From: Mangrovimicrobium sp048323675
GTDB taxonomy: Bacteria > Pseudomonadota > Gammaproteobacteria > Pseudomonadales > Halieaceae
Direction: 5' to 3'
Length of the DNA stretch: 64,000 bases
Assembly: GCF_048323675.1 (NCBI RefSeq)
Contig: NZ_JBLWFK010000005.1
Location: forward strand, 496,001 to 560,000
Part shown: positions 52,285 to 60,842 of the stretch, piece after piece
Position numbering within the stretch: position 1 is the first letter of the stretch
Layout: every line of letters begins with the position of its first letter
Position numbers and translations under genes: made by a program
The notes under the pieces: generated by a model
Told to the model about the DNA's origin: nothing
Database searches by the model: none
What the model saw: only the letters and a program-made list of their open reading frames with translations

Positions 52285-52407
52285 CGCAGCAAGATTCAGA
52301 GCCGGTAGTCAGATGGCCATATTGCAGCTTTAGCCGGAGGTGCTTTTTCTGTAAAATCCGCCGCTTTCCAAACGGGGCCCCAGGGCCCGCACTGCCGGGA
52401 GTTCACC

Positions 52408-53670
52408 ATGTTCGACAAAAGCATGACCATCCAGGGTTTCGATGACGAGATCTTCGCCGCGATCGGCGAGGAAGAGCGCCGCCAGGAGGAGCACATCGAA
52501 CTGATCGCCTCCGAGAACTATTGCAGCCCCCGGGTCATGCAGGCGCAGGGCACCGCGCTGACCAACAAGTATGCGGAAGGCTACCCGGGCAAGCGTTACT
52601 ACGGCGGCTGTGAATACGTCGACAAGGCCGAGGAACTGGCCATCGAGCGCGCCAAGGCCCTGTTCGGCGCCGCTTACGCCAATGTCCAGCCGCACTCCGG
52701 CTCCCAGGCCAACAGTGCGGTCTACCTGGCCCTGCTGCAGCCCGGTGACACCGTGCTGGGCATGAGCCTGGACGCCGGTGGCCACCTGACCCACGGCGCC
52801 AAGCCGAACTTCTCCGGCAAGGTCTACAACTCCGTGCAGTACGGCCTGAACGCGGAAACCGGCGAGATCGACTACGCCCAGGTGGAAGCCCTGGCCCTGG
52901 AGCACAAGCCGAAGATGATCGTCGCCGGCTTCTCCGCCTATTCCGGCATTGTCGACTGGGCCCGCTTCCGCGAAATCGCGGACATGGTCGGCGCCTACCT
53001 CATGGTCGACATGGCCCATGTCGCAGGCCTGGTCGCTGCAGGTGTCTACCCCAACCCGGTACCCTTCGCGGACGTAGTGACCTCCACCACCCACAAGACC
53101 CTGCGCGGCCCCCGCGGCGGCATCATCCTCGCCCGTGCCAACGAGGAGCTGGAGAAGAAATTCAACTCCGCTGTATTCCCCGGCGGGCAGGGCGGCCCGC
53201 TGATGCACGTGATTGCGGCCAAGGCGGTATCCTTCAAGGAAGCCGCGGAACCGGAATTCGTCGAGTACCAGAAGCAGGTGGTAAAGAACGCCAAGGTGAT
53301 GGCTGCTACCTTCATCGAGCGCGGCATCAAGATCGTCTCCGGCGGCACCGAGAACCACCTGATGCTGGTGGACCTGATCGGCAAGCCCTACACCGGCAAG
53401 GACGCGGACGCCGCCCTCGGCGACGCCTACATCACGGTCAACAAGAACGCGGTCCCCAACGACCCGCGCTCGCCCTTCGTCACTTCCGGCCTGCGCGTCG
53501 GCACCCCGGCCATTACCACCCGCGGTTTTGGCGAAGCCGAAACCATCGAGCTGACCCACTGGATGTGTGACGTGCTGGAATCGCTGGAAAACGGCAATGC
53601 CGAGCAGGTGATTCCTGCGGTGAAGGCTAAAGTGCTGGATATCTGCAAGCGCTTCCCGGTTTACGCCTGA
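52408..53670 (+). CDS. glyA: Serine hydroxymethyltransferase
   Basis: A 420-residue PLP enzyme that converts serine and tetrahydrofolate to glycine and methylene-tetrahydrofolate. It has IELIASENYCSPRVMQAQGT, YAEGYPGKRYYGGCEYVD, the PLP-lysine stretch DVVTSTTHKTLRGPRGGI, and TSGLRVGTPAITTRGFGEAE near the C-terminus. Length is normal. The ATG is at 52408; a second in-frame ATG at 52423 is also plausible. A strong terminator follows. Confidence 0.98.
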   Translation: MFDKSMTIQGFDDEIFAAIGEEERRQEEHIELIASENYCSPRVMQAQGTALTNKYAEGYPGKRYYGGCEYVDKAEELAIERAKALFGAAYANVQPHSGSQANSAVYLALLQPGDTVLGMSLDAGGHLTHGAKPNFSGKVYNSVQYGLNAETGEIDYAQVEALALEHKPKMIVAGFSAYSGIVDWARFREIADMVGAYLMVDMAHVAGLVAAGVYPNPVPFADVVTSTTHKTLRGPRGGIILARANEELEKKFNSAVFPGGQGGPLMHVIAAKAVSFKEAAEPEFVEYQKQVVKNAKVMAATFIERGIKIVSGGTENHLMLVDLIGKPYTGKDADAALGDAYITVNKNAVPNDPRSPFVTSGLRVGTPAITTRGFGEAETIELTHWMCDVLESLENGNAEQVIPAVKAKVLDICKRFPVYA

Positions 53671-53690
53671 TCGCTGCCTCCGGGTGAAGT

Positions 53691-53718
53691 AAAAAAGGCC
53701 GCTGACGCGGCCTTTTTT
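53691..53718 (+). terminator. Intrinsic terminator after glyA
   Basis: The 12-bp arms AAAAAAGGCCGC and GCGGCCTTTTTT enclose a 4-nt loop, 20 bp after the glyA stop. Confidence 0.93.
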
Positions 53719-53883
53719 GTGGCCGGGGTTTCGCTCCCCGGTAACCGCCTGCACGCGCTTGCTGCCGGGTGCCCCTGTGCGTGCATTTCGGGCGTCTGCC
53801 GATGTGTGGAAAAGGCTGATCAAATGTCCGCCTGTGTTCGGGAATTGTGTTAAAGTTCAGCCACTTAACTATAGGGGTTGGCC

Positions 53884-54351
53884 ATGCACTGCCCATTTTG
53901 TGCCGCCGAGGATACCAAGGTGATCGACTCGCGGCTGGTTGCCGAGGGCGACCAGGTTCGCCGCCGCCGCGAGTGCCTGAGTTGCAGCGAGCGATTCACC
54001 ACCTACGAAGTCGCCGAACTGGTGATGCCGCGGATCATCAAACAGAACGGCAACCGCGAGCCTTTCAACGAGGACAAGCTGCGGGCGGGCTTCCAGCGCG
54101 CGCTGGAAAAGCGGCCGGTCTCGGTGGAGGCCATCGAAGCGGTAATCCAGCAGATCAAGCACGTCCTGCGCGCCATGGGCGAGCGGGAAGTCGGCTCCCG
54201 GGTACTCGGTGAACTGGTGATGGAGAACCTCAAGAAGCTGGACAAGGTGGCCTACGTCCGCTTCGCCTCGGTGTACAAGAACTTCGAGGATGTGGATGAA
54301 TTCCGTCGCGCGATTGAGTCGCTGGAAGAAGAACCCCGCGTCGAGAGTTGA
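53884..54351 (+). CDS. nrdR: Transcriptional repressor NrdR
   Basis: A 155-residue NrdR: an N-terminal zinc ribbon (MHCPFCAAEDTKVIDSRL and RRRECLSCSERF) and an ATP-cone domain (PRIIKQNGNREPFNEDKLRA, about 47-137). It senses ATP/dATP and represses ribonucleotide reductase genes. It lies just upstream of ribD, as in many gammaproteobacteria, and its stop nearly touches the ribD start, so it probably leads the rib operon transcript. Confidence 0.97.
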   Translation: MHCPFCAAEDTKVIDSRLVAEGDQVRRRRECLSCSERFTTYEVAELVMPRIIKQNGNREPFNEDKLRAGFQRALEKRPVSVEAIEAVIQQIKHVLRAMGEREVGSRVLGELVMENLKKLDKVAYVRFASVYKNFEDVDEFRRAIESLEEEPRVES

Positions 54352-54353
54352 GC

Positions 54354-55472
54354 GTGGCGGCGGAATTTGACACCCGGATGATGGCCCGCGCGCTGCAACT
54401 GGCGCGTCGCGGGCGCTACTCGGCCAAGCCCAACCCCCATGTCGGCTGTGTGCTGGTGCGCGATGGCGAGGTGATCGGCGAGGGCTATACCCAGCCCGCT
54501 GGCGGTAACCACGCGGAAATCGAGGCGCTGAACGCTGCCGGCGATGCCGCTGGCGCCACCGCTTATGTCACCCTCGAGCCCTGCTCCCACCACGGCCGGA
54601 CCGGTCCCTGCGCCGACGCCCTGATCGGCGCCGGCATCCGTCGCGTGATTGCCGCGACCGAAGATCCCAACCCGCAGGTGGCGGGGGATGGCCTGCGCCG
54701 CCTGGCGGCGGCGGGGATAAGCGTGCACAGCGGGCTGATGGCGGAGGAGGCGCGGGCCGAGATTGCCGGCTTCATTGCCCGCATGCAGCGCGGCCGCGGC
54801 CGGGTGCGGGTGAAACTGGCCTCCTCCCTGGACGGGCGCACGGCGATGGCCTCCGGCGAGAGTCAGTGGATTACCGGTTCGGCCGCGCGCCGCGACGTGC
54901 AGCGGCTGCGGGCCGCCAGCAGCGCCGTGGTCACCGGCATCGGCACCGTGCTGGCCGATGATTGCTCGCTGACGGTGCGCGCCGATGAACTGGGTTTGAC
55001 CCCGGCGGAGTCGCGGCTGGCTGCACAGCACCAGCCCCTGCGGGTGGTGCTGGATTCGCGCCTGCAGGTGCCGCCGACGGCAAAGGTCCTGGACGGCGCC
55101 GCGCCCACCCTGGTGTGCCACGCAGAGGAAGCATCGGTACCCGCTGCCCTGCGGGACGCCGGCGCCCGGTTGTTGCCGCTGCCACGGGGCGATCAGGGCC
55201 TCGACCTGGCGGCCCTGATGGATGCACTGGCGGCGCGGCATTGCAACGAAATTCTGGTAGAATGCGGCCCCCGTCTGGCCGGTGCCCTACTGCAGGCGGG
55301 CCTGCTCGATGAGCTGATCGTCTATATGGCGCCCGTCCTGATGGGCAGCCGTGCGCTGCCGCTGCTGGATTTGCCTATTTCGGCGATGGCGGACAAGGTG
55401 CCGCTGCGCATCGAGGACCTGCGACGGCTCGGGCAGGACTGGCGTATTACTGCGGTGCCTGTACGTTCTTAA
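54354..55472 (+). CDS. ribD: Bifunctional riboflavin deaminase/reductase RibD
   Basis: A protein of about 372 residues with an N-terminal deaminase domain (zinc motif NHAEIEAL and EPCSHHGRTGPCADAL) and a C-terminal reductase domain (VKLASSLDGRTAMASGESQW, EILVECGPRLAGALL). It carries out two early steps of riboflavin synthesis. I prefer the GTG at 54354, which has GAGAG 6 nt upstream; a TTG at 54348 overlapping the nrdR stop is the alternative. The TAA stop (55470-55472) lies inside a REP-like palindrome, so the repeat insertion may have reset the C-terminus. Confidence 0.95.
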   Translation: MAAEFDTRMMARALQLARRGRYSAKPNPHVGCVLVRDGEVIGEGYTQPAGGNHAEIEALNAAGDAAGATAYVTLEPCSHHGRTGPCADALIGAGIRRVIAATEDPNPQVAGDGLRRLAAAGISVHSGLMAEEARAEIAGFIARMQRGRGRVRVKLASSLDGRTAMASGESQWITGSAARRDVQRLRAASSAVVTGIGTVLADDCSLTVRADELGLTPAESRLAAQHQPLRVVLDSRLQVPPTAKVLDGAAPTLVCHAEEASVPAALRDAGARLLPLPRGDQGLDLAALMDALAARHCNEILVECGPRLAGALLQAGLLDELIVYMAPVLMGSRALPLLDLPISAMADKVPLRIEDLRRLGQDWRITAVPVRS

Positions 55473-55556
55473 TGGGGTCAGAGCCCTTTTTTGCTGGCAA
55501 AAAAGGGCTCTGACCCCATTAAGGTGCAAGGCAAAAAAGGGCTCTGACCCCATTAA
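55469..55556. repeat. REP-like palindromic repeats between ribD and ribE
   Basis: A 26-nt unit starting TTAATGGGGTCAGAGCCC occurs at 55469-55494, as its perfect inverse at 55497-55522, and again in the inverse orientation at 55531-55556. The unit also forms the palindrome at 57401. Such GGGGTCAGAGCCC units are widespread in proteobacteria and are moved by REP-associated tyrosine transposases (general knowledge); no transposase gene is in the window. Confidence 0.88.
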
Positions 55557-55569
55557 AGCGGAAATCATT

Positions 55570-56244
55570 ATGTTCACAGGAATAGTCCAGGCCATCGGCG
55601 AGGTAGCGGCCCTGCAGCCCTCGGGCGGTGACCTGCGCCTGCGCATCCGCACCGGCAAGCTGGACCTCGGCGATGTCGCCCTCGGTGACAGCATCTGCAC
55701 CAACGGCGTCTGCCTGACCGTGACCGAACTGCCCGGGGACGGCTACTGGGCTGATGTGTCGGTGGAAACGCTGAATTTCACCACGTTGGGCGCGCTGGGC
55801 CTGGGCTCGCCGGTCAACCTGGAAAAGTCCCTGACCCCCGCCAGCCGCCTCGGCGGGCACATCGTGTCCGGGCACGTCGACGGCGTGGGTGAAGTGGTCA
55901 GCCTGCACAAGGACGCCCGCTCCATCCGCTTCGTGCTGCGCGCGCCGGATGCGCTGGCGCGCTATATCGCGCACAAGGGCAGCATAACCGTGGACGGCAC
56001 CAGCCTGACGGTCAACGCGGTCAACGGCGCAGAGTTCGACCTCAACATCATCCCCCAGACCATGGAGGAGACCGTGTTCAGCGAGTACCGCCCCGGCACC
56101 CGCGTGAACCTGGAGGTTGACCTGATCGCCCGCTACCTGGAGCGCCTGATGCTGGGCGACGCCGCGGCGCAGCCCGGTTCGCAGGGGCTTTCACTCGACA
56201 CGCTCGCCGAGAACGGTTTTCTCGGCGGTGGCAAATTCAAGTAA
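55570..56244 (+). CDS. ribE: Riboflavin synthase alpha chain
   Basis: A 224-residue riboflavin synthase with two lumazine-binding repeats. The N-terminus MFTGIVQAIGEV is diagnostic. Repeat 1 has SICTNGVCLTV and repeat 2 has GSITVDGTSLTVNAVNG, and between them comes LGGHIVSGHVDGVGEV. It dismutates two molecules of dimethyl-ribityllumazine. It starts 14 nt after the REP cluster and about 97 nt after ribD. The gene is also called ribC in some genomes. Confidence 0.97.
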   Translation: MFTGIVQAIGEVAALQPSGGDLRLRIRTGKLDLGDVALGDSICTNGVCLTVTELPGDGYWADVSVETLNFTTLGALGLGSPVNLEKSLTPASRLGGHIVSGHVDGVGEVVSLHKDARSIRFVLRAPDALARYIAHKGSITVDGTSLTVNAVNGAEFDLNIIPQTMEETVFSEYRPGTRVNLEVDLIARYLERLMLGDAAAQPGSQGLSLDTLAENGFLGGGKFK

Positions 56245-56287
56245 GAGCCGGCTCCGCCCGCGGGCGGACCGGGACCAGGGTAAGCAT

Positions 56288-57391
56288 ATGCAAGTCAACA
56301 CCGTCGATGAACTGATTTCCGACCTGCGCCAGGGGCGCATGGTGGTGCTGGTCGACGACCATACCGAAGATCTCAACCAGGGCGTGGTGATGGTGGCCGC
56401 CGAGCACTGCGATGCCGGCCACGTCAATTTCATGGCGCGCAAGGCCCGCGGCCTGGTCTGTCTGACCCTCACCGAGGAGCGCTGCCGGCAACTCGACCTG
56501 CCTCCGATGGTGGACGTGGCGATGGGCGAGAAGTCCAATTTCACCCTGTCCATCGAAGCGGCAGAGGGCATCGATACCGGGATCTCCGCGGCGGACCGCG
56601 CGCTCACCGTGCAGGCGGCGGTGGCCCCCCACGCGGTACCGGCGGACATCGTCCAGCCCGGCCACATATTCCCGCTGGCCTGCGTCCCCGGCGGTGTGCT
56701 GACCCGCGCCGGCCACACCGAGGCGGCAACCGATTACGCCCGCCTGGCCGGGCTGCTGCCGGCGGCGGTGATCGCGGATATCCTGACCCCCGAAGGCACC
56801 CTGGCCGAGGGCCAGTCGCTGGCGGACTTCGCCGCGGAGCACAGCCTGAAGATCGGCACCATCGCGGACCTCATTCACTTCCGCATGGTCAATGAGCGCA
56901 CTATCGAGCGGGTCCGGGAGGGAGAGATCAACACCGCGTTCGGCCCCTTCCAGATGACCGCCTACCGCGACGCCAACGAAAAGGGCGTGCACATCGCGCT
57001 GAGCCGCGGCAGCATCAGCGCGGAGGAACCCACCCTGGTGCGGGTGCACGTGCAGTCCACACTGCGCGACCTGTGCCTGACCGAAGTGGCGGGGCGCGAG
57101 AGCTGGAACCTGAGCCGCTGCCTGCAGGCGGTGGCCGAGGCGGAGCGTGGCGTGATCGTCCTGCTGGCCCGGGACGAGAGCGACGAGCGCCTGCTGGGCA
57201 GTATCGACATGGCGCTGGGAACGGCCGACGCCGCGACCCAGAGCTCCCCGGATATCTACACTTCGGTCGGCCTGGGTTCGCAGATCCTGCGCGACCTCGG
57301 GGTGGGAAAAATCCATTTGATGGGTGCGCCCATCAAGTACAATGCCATCTCCGGCTTCGGGCTGGAGGTGCTGGAATTCGTCAACGCGTAG
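56288..57391 (+). CDS. ribBA: DHBP synthase with inactive GTP cyclohydrolase II-like domain (RibBA/RibBX type)
   Basis: A 367-residue protein. Residues about 1-205 are 3,4-dihydroxy-2-butanone 4-phosphate synthase (VVLVDDHTEDLNQGVVMVAA, EAAEGIDTGISAADRA, HIFPLACVPGGVLTRAGHTE). Residues about 206-367 resemble GTP cyclohydrolase II but lack the zinc site (the C-x10-C-x-C pattern). Where active enzymes read RCDCG, this one has STLRDLCLTEV. Only the DHBP activity is therefore expected, and a separate active ribA lies at 61047. This hybrid is common in proteobacteria. It is followed by a REP-like palindrome and ribH. Confidence 0.95.
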   Translation: MQVNTVDELISDLRQGRMVVLVDDHTEDLNQGVVMVAAEHCDAGHVNFMARKARGLVCLTLTEERCRQLDLPPMVDVAMGEKSNFTLSIEAAEGIDTGISAADRALTVQAAVAPHAVPADIVQPGHIFPLACVPGGVLTRAGHTEAATDYARLAGLLPAAVIADILTPEGTLAEGQSLADFAAEHSLKIGTIADLIHFRMVNERTIERVREGEINTAFGPFQMTAYRDANEKGVHIALSRGSISAEEPTLVRVHVQSTLRDLCLTEVAGRESWNLSRCLQAVAEAERGVIVLLARDESDERLLGSIDMALGTADAATQSSPDIYTSVGLGSQILRDLGVGKIHLMGAPIKYNAISGFGLEVLEFVNA

Positions 57392-57400
57392 TACGGGGAG

Positions 57401-57444
57401 GGGGTCAGAGCCCTTTTTTGCTTGCAAAAAAGGGCTCTGACCCC
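57401..57444. repeat. REP-like palindrome between ribBA and ribH
   Basis: A 21-bp arm starting GGGGTCAGAGCCC (57401-57421) and its perfect inverse (57424-57444) enclose a 2-nt loop. It has the same sequence unit as at 55469. It lies 10 nt after the ribBA stop and 28 nt before ribH, in the middle of the operon. Confidence 0.88.
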
Positions 57445-57472
57445 CGTAGACCACCCCATTTAGGAGAAAGGA

Positions 57473-57946
57473 ATGACCGACATTAAAACCATCGAAGGTG
57501 ATTTCACCGGCACGAAAGGCAAGTACACCATCGTTGTCGGCCGCTGGAACAGCTTCGTCGTCGAGCACCTGCTGGAAGGGGCCATCGACTGCCTGCGCCG
57601 CCACGGCGTGAGCAAGAGCCAGCTCACGATCGTGCGCGCCCCCGGCGCCTTCGAGATTCCGCTGGTGTGCAAGAAAGTCGCCCAGCAGGGCGAGGCCGAC
57701 GCCATTATCGCCCTCGGCGCGGTGATTCGCGGCGGCACCCCGCACTTCGAGTACGTGGCGGGTGAGTGCACCAAGGGCCTGTCTTCCGTGAGCATGGAAT
57801 ACGGTATCCCGGTGGCCTTCGGGGTTCTCACCGTGGACACCATCGAACAGGCGGTTGAGCGTTCCGGCACCAAGGCGGGTAACAAGGGCGAGGAAGCCGC
57901 CATGTCCGCGCTGGAAATGGTCAGCCTGCTGGAAAAACTGGCGTAA
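57473..57946 (+). CDS. ribH: 6,7-dimethyl-8-ribityllumazine synthase
   Basis: A 157-residue lumazine synthase with the active-site stretches VVGRWNSFVVEHLLEGA, VRAPGAFEIPLVCKKV, IALGAVIRGGTPHFEYV and IPVAFGVLTVDTIEQA. It condenses DHBP with the ribityl-pyrimidine and forms the substrate of RibE. A strong AGGAGAAAGG ribosome-binding site lies just upstream, after the REP palindrome. nusB follows after 11 nt. Confidence 0.98.
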   Translation: MTDIKTIEGDFTGTKGKYTIVVGRWNSFVVEHLLEGAIDCLRRHGVSKSQLTIVRAPGAFEIPLVCKKVAQQGEADAIIALGAVIRGGTPHFEYVAGECTKGLSSVSMEYGIPVAFGVLTVDTIEQAVERSGTKAGNKGEEAAMSALEMVSLLEKLA

Positions 57947-57957
57947 GCGGCGTTCCC

Positions 57958-58413
57958 ATGGCAAAAACTGCACCCAACAACTTCGCCGCGGAGCGCCGCA
58001 AGGCCCGTCACTATGCGATGCAGGCCCTGTACCAGTGGTACATGGCCGAGGCGCCGCTGAACAATATCGAGGCCGAGTTCCGCTCCGATTATGACTTCGC
58101 CAATGTCGACCTCGACTATTTCCAGGCCCTGCTGCACGGCGTGCCCACCCAGGTCGACGAACTCGAAGCCCTGTTCGAACCCCTGCTGGACCGCAAGCTC
58201 AGCGACCTCGACCCGATCGAGCGCACCCTGCTGCGCATGGGTACCTTCGAACTGAAGGAGCGCATCGATGTGCCCTACAAGGTGGTAATCAACGAGGCGG
58301 TGGCACTGGCCAGGAAGTTTGGTGCGACCGATGGCCACAAGTACATCAACGGCGTGCTGGACAAGGCCGCACGGCAGCTGCGCGCGCTGGAAGTGGGGGC
58401 CGAACCCGGCTGA
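57958..58413 (+). CDS. nusB: Transcription antitermination protein NusB
   Basis: A 151-residue helical protein with RRKARHYAMQALYQWYMAEA at the N-terminus and YKVVINEAVALARKFGATDG, then YINGVLDKAARQLR, at the C-terminus. With NusE (S10) it binds boxA RNA in ribosomal RNA operons. Its place after ribH is standard in gammaproteobacteria. Confidence 0.97.
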   Translation: MAKTAPNNFAAERRKARHYAMQALYQWYMAEAPLNNIEAEFRSDYDFANVDLDYFQALLHGVPTQVDELEALFEPLLDRKLSDLDPIERTLLRMGTFELKERIDVPYKVVINEAVALARKFGATDGHKYINGVLDKAARQLRALEVGAEPG

Positions 58414-58422
58414 CCCGGACCC

Positions 58423-59343
58423 ATGTCCCTCGGTGAATTCGACCTCATCTACCGCTACTTCTCCGCCCTCGGCCGCGGTCCGGGGGTAGACCTCTCTGTT
58501 GGCGACGACTGCGCCATCCTGCGCCTGGAACCCGGCGAACGCCTGGCGACCTCGGTGGATACGATGGTCGAGGGCGTGCACTTTCCCGACGACATGTTCC
58601 CCGAGGACCTCGCCTTCCGGGCGGTGTCCGCCGCGGCGTCCGACCTCGCCGCCATGGGCGCGCGCCCCCTCGGGATGACCATCGCCCTGACCCTGCCGGA
58701 AGCTGACGAACTGTTCCTGCACTCCTTCAGCGAGGGCGTCGCCCAGGCTGTAAGTGAATACCAACTACCGCTGGTGGGCGGTGATACCACGAAGGGGCCG
58801 CTTGCCATCTGTGTGCAGGTGCTGGGGGCGCTACCGCTGGAGCAGGCCCTGCTGCGCGAGGGCGCCCGGGTTGGCGACCGGCTGTGTGTCTCCGGCCCGC
58901 TGGGCGACGCCGCCGCCGCGCTGCATATAATGGAGGGCGAATGGCGGCCCGACCCCGCCATCGCCGAGGATATCCTGGAGCGCTACAACCGCCCCCGGGC
59001 GCGTCTGGCGCTCGGCCGGGAGCTGCTGGGCAGGGCCTCGGCTTGCATCGATATCTCCGATGGCCTGCTGGCGGATGCGGGGCATATTGCCGCCGCCAGC
59101 GGTGTGGGGCTGCGCATCGACCCGCAGGCCGTGCCGTTGTCCAATGCATTGCGCCAGCACCCGGATCAGCAACAGGCCCTGCGCTGGGCGCTGACTGGCG
59201 GGGATGACTACGAGCTCTGCTTTGCCTTGCCGTCCGCTGAAACCCTGCCCGAGGGTTGCTTCCAGGTGGGTGAAGTGGTCAGCGGCAGCGGTGTGGAAAC
59301 CGGGCTGGATGCGGTATTCGCGCGTGGCTACGAGCATTTCTGA
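58423..59343 (+). CDS. thiL: Thiamine-monophosphate kinase
   Basis: A 306-residue ThiL. It has GEFDLIYRYFSALGRG, the metal-binding VGDDCAILRL, VEGVHFPDD, DLAAMGARPLGMTIALTLPE and CIDISDGLLADAGHIAAASG. It phosphorylates thiamine monophosphate to the active diphosphate. Spacing of 9 nt to nusB and 9 nt to pgpA fits one operon. Confidence 0.97.
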   Translation: MSLGEFDLIYRYFSALGRGPGVDLSVGDDCAILRLEPGERLATSVDTMVEGVHFPDDMFPEDLAFRAVSAAASDLAAMGARPLGMTIALTLPEADELFLHSFSEGVAQAVSEYQLPLVGGDTTKGPLAICVQVLGALPLEQALLREGARVGDRLCVSGPLGDAAAALHIMEGEWRPDPAIAEDILERYNRPRARLALGRELLGRASACIDISDGLLADAGHIAAASGVGLRIDPQAVPLSNALRQHPDQQQALRWALTGGDDYELCFALPSAETLPEGCFQVGEVVSGSGVETGLDAVFARGYEHF

Positions 59344-59352
59344 GCGACTGAT

Positions 59353-59826
59353 ATGACTCGACAACCCACCCCGTTCACATCCCCGGTCCAGTTCCTGGCT
59401 TTCGGCTTCGGCAGCGGGCTCAGTCCGAAGGCGCCCGGCACTGCTGGCACGGTCGCCGCGTTGCCCCTGTACTGGTTGCTCGCCAAGTTGGGCCTGCCCG
59501 GCTACACGGTGGCTGTACTGGTGGCGTTGCTGGCGGGTGTCTGGATATGCCAGCGCGCCAGCGATGAGCTCGGTGTGCACGACCACGGCGGCATTGTCTG
59601 GGATGAGTTTGTCGGGCTCTGGATCGCCCTCTGGGGACTGCCCGTGGCCTGGCCCTGGGTGCTTGCCGGTTTCGTGCTGTTCCGCCTGTTTGATATCGTC
59701 AAGCCGTGGCCCATCGGTTACCTTGATAGACGTGTGCACGGAGGGTTGGGAATTATGCTGGATGATGTCGTTGCAGGCGTATTTGCCGGAATTTGCCTGC
59801 ACGCCGCACACTGGTGGTTGCTGTGA
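59353..59826 (+). CDS. pgpA: Phosphatidylglycerophosphatase A
   Basis: A 157-residue membrane phosphatase of the PgpA family: FGFGSGLSPKAPGTAGTVAA, then GIVWDEFVGLWIALW, and DIVKPWPIGYLDRRVHGGLG with DDVVAGVFAGI. It makes phosphatidylglycerol from its phosphate form. About four membrane segments are visible. Its stop overlaps the start of the next gene (TGATG). Confidence 0.97.
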   Translation: MTRQPTPFTSPVQFLAFGFGSGLSPKAPGTAGTVAALPLYWLLAKLGLPGYTVAVLVALLAGVWICQRASDELGVHDHGGIVWDEFVGLWIALWGLPVAWPWVLAGFVLFRLFDIVKPWPIGYLDRRVHGGLGIMLDDVVAGVFAGICLHAAHWWLL

Positions 59827-60482
59827 TGCGGCGCCAGCTGGCACGTTTCGGCCGCCTGGTGAGTGCGATGGCGTTGTCGATGCTGGCGGCCCAGGCCCTC
59901 GCCGCGCCACGAATTACGGTTGAAGGCCTGATGCCCGGCGCCGCTGTCATCATGATTGACGGCCAGCGCAAGATGCTCAAGGAGGGCGACAGCTTCGGCG
60001 GGGTCAAGCTGATCTCCGCCCGATCGCAGATCGCCACCCTGGAAGTGGATGGCCAGCGGCAGGTGCTCGGCTTGTCCAGCCGTGTGGTGTCCAACTACGT
60101 CGAAGCCGAAACGCTGAGCGTGGATATCCCGCGCAACGCGCGACTGCAATACCACACCACGGCCCAGATCAACGGCCGGCAAATTCCCGTGCTGGTGGAT
60201 ACCGGCGCCAACCTGGTGGCGATGAACAAGGGCCACGCCAAACGCCTCGGCATCAACCTGAAAGACGCCATACCGCAAAAGGTGGAGACCGCCTCCGGGG
60301 TTGCGGATGCCTGGCGAGTCAATCTGCGGGCAGTGAATATTGGCGGTATTGTCGTCAATAATGTCGAGGCGGCGGTTCTCGCGGGCAGTTTTCCCACCGA
60401 TATCCTCCTTGGTATGACTTACCTGCGGCATGTAAAAATCGAGGAAAATCAAGGGATTATGACGCTTTCGCAGCAGCGCTAA
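59826..60482 (+). CDS. Retropepsin-like aspartic protease, exported
   Basis: A 218-residue protein with a signal peptide (about 1-28, ending ALAAP). The C-terminal retropepsin-like domain contains PVLVDTGANLVAMNKGHAKR (D-T-G catalytic motif near residue 126) and VLAGSFPTDILLGMTYL. The N-terminal part (about 30-85) includes MIDGQRKMLKEGDSF, similar to the type II secretion protein C-like region seen in related clan AA proteases (TIGR02281). Probably a periplasmic protease with an unknown target. It overlaps pgpA by one base. Confidence 0.9.
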   Translation: MRRQLARFGRLVSAMALSMLAAQALAAPRITVEGLMPGAAVIMIDGQRKMLKEGDSFGGVKLISARSQIATLEVDGQRQVLGLSSRVVSNYVEAETLSVDIPRNARLQYHTTAQINGRQIPVLVDTGANLVAMNKGHAKRLGINLKDAIPQKVETASGVADAWRVNLRAVNIGGIVVNNVEAAVLAGSFPTDILLGMTYLRHVKIEENQGIMTLSQQR

Positions 60483-60551
60483 GGGGGCAGGTTTGCTCCA
60501 GGAAAGCGATGCATTGCGGCGAAGCTGGTTGCCCAAGCGGTGGGGCGGGCT

Positions 60552-60842
60552 TCAGGGTACGAGGAAATCCCGGATGGTGGGCAGGACGATTGCTGCGGTG
60601 AGGACGGCAAAGATCCAGTTGTGCATGCGCAACTGGGCGCGTAACTCGGCAAAATGGGTGTCCTGCCTGGCTTCGAGTTTGGCAAGCTGCATATCCAGGT
60701 AATCCCGGGTTACCAGCTCGCCGGTGATGTATGCGAATGCCTTACCCATCAGTTCCGCGTGAACCTCTGCCTGCTGCTCCGGTACGCCCGCTGCCTTGAG
60801 GCTGCGTGCGTGATGCAGCGTATCGAATGCGTACTCAGCCAT
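60552..60842 (-). CDS. Small coiled-coil membrane protein (CCDC90/DUF1640-like)
   Basis: A 96-residue protein: MAEYAFDTLHHARSLKAAGV and an N-terminal helix, a coiled coil (about 45-70, DMQLAKLEARQDTHFAELRA), then a single C-terminal membrane helix (about 74-92). This layout matches small bacterial DUF1640/CCDC90-type proteins. These are sometimes found near toxins or restriction systems, but none is close here. Function unknown. Confidence 0.8.
   Translation of the reverse strand: MAEYAFDTLHHARSLKAAGVPEQQAEVHAELMGKAFAYITGELVTRDYLDMQLAKLEARQDTHFAELRAQLRMHNWIFAVLTAAIVLPTIRDFLVP

Larger units (their letters stand above)
51789..52407. other. Repeat-bearing gap between the ATP-grasp gene and glyA
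   Basis: The 619-bp divergent gap contains a TTCCGC/GCGGAA hairpin (51929-51946), a 109-bp large hairpin element (51995-52103), structured repeat copy D (52170-52284) and the glyA leader. No credible gene is present. It marks the right edge of the accessory block that starts after ettA. Confidence 0.7.

Noticed and set aside
52330..53823. 497-codon minus-strand open frame over glyA
   Set aside because: It is the antisense shadow of glyA and runs through the glyA terminator.
55469..57444. REP palindromes as intrinsic terminators
   Set aside because: The T runs lie inside the stem rather than after it, and the downstream rib genes must still be expressed.
56237..57973. 578-codon minus-strand open frame over ribBA-ribH
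   Set aside because: It is antisense to two recognised rib genes and reads through a REP palindrome.
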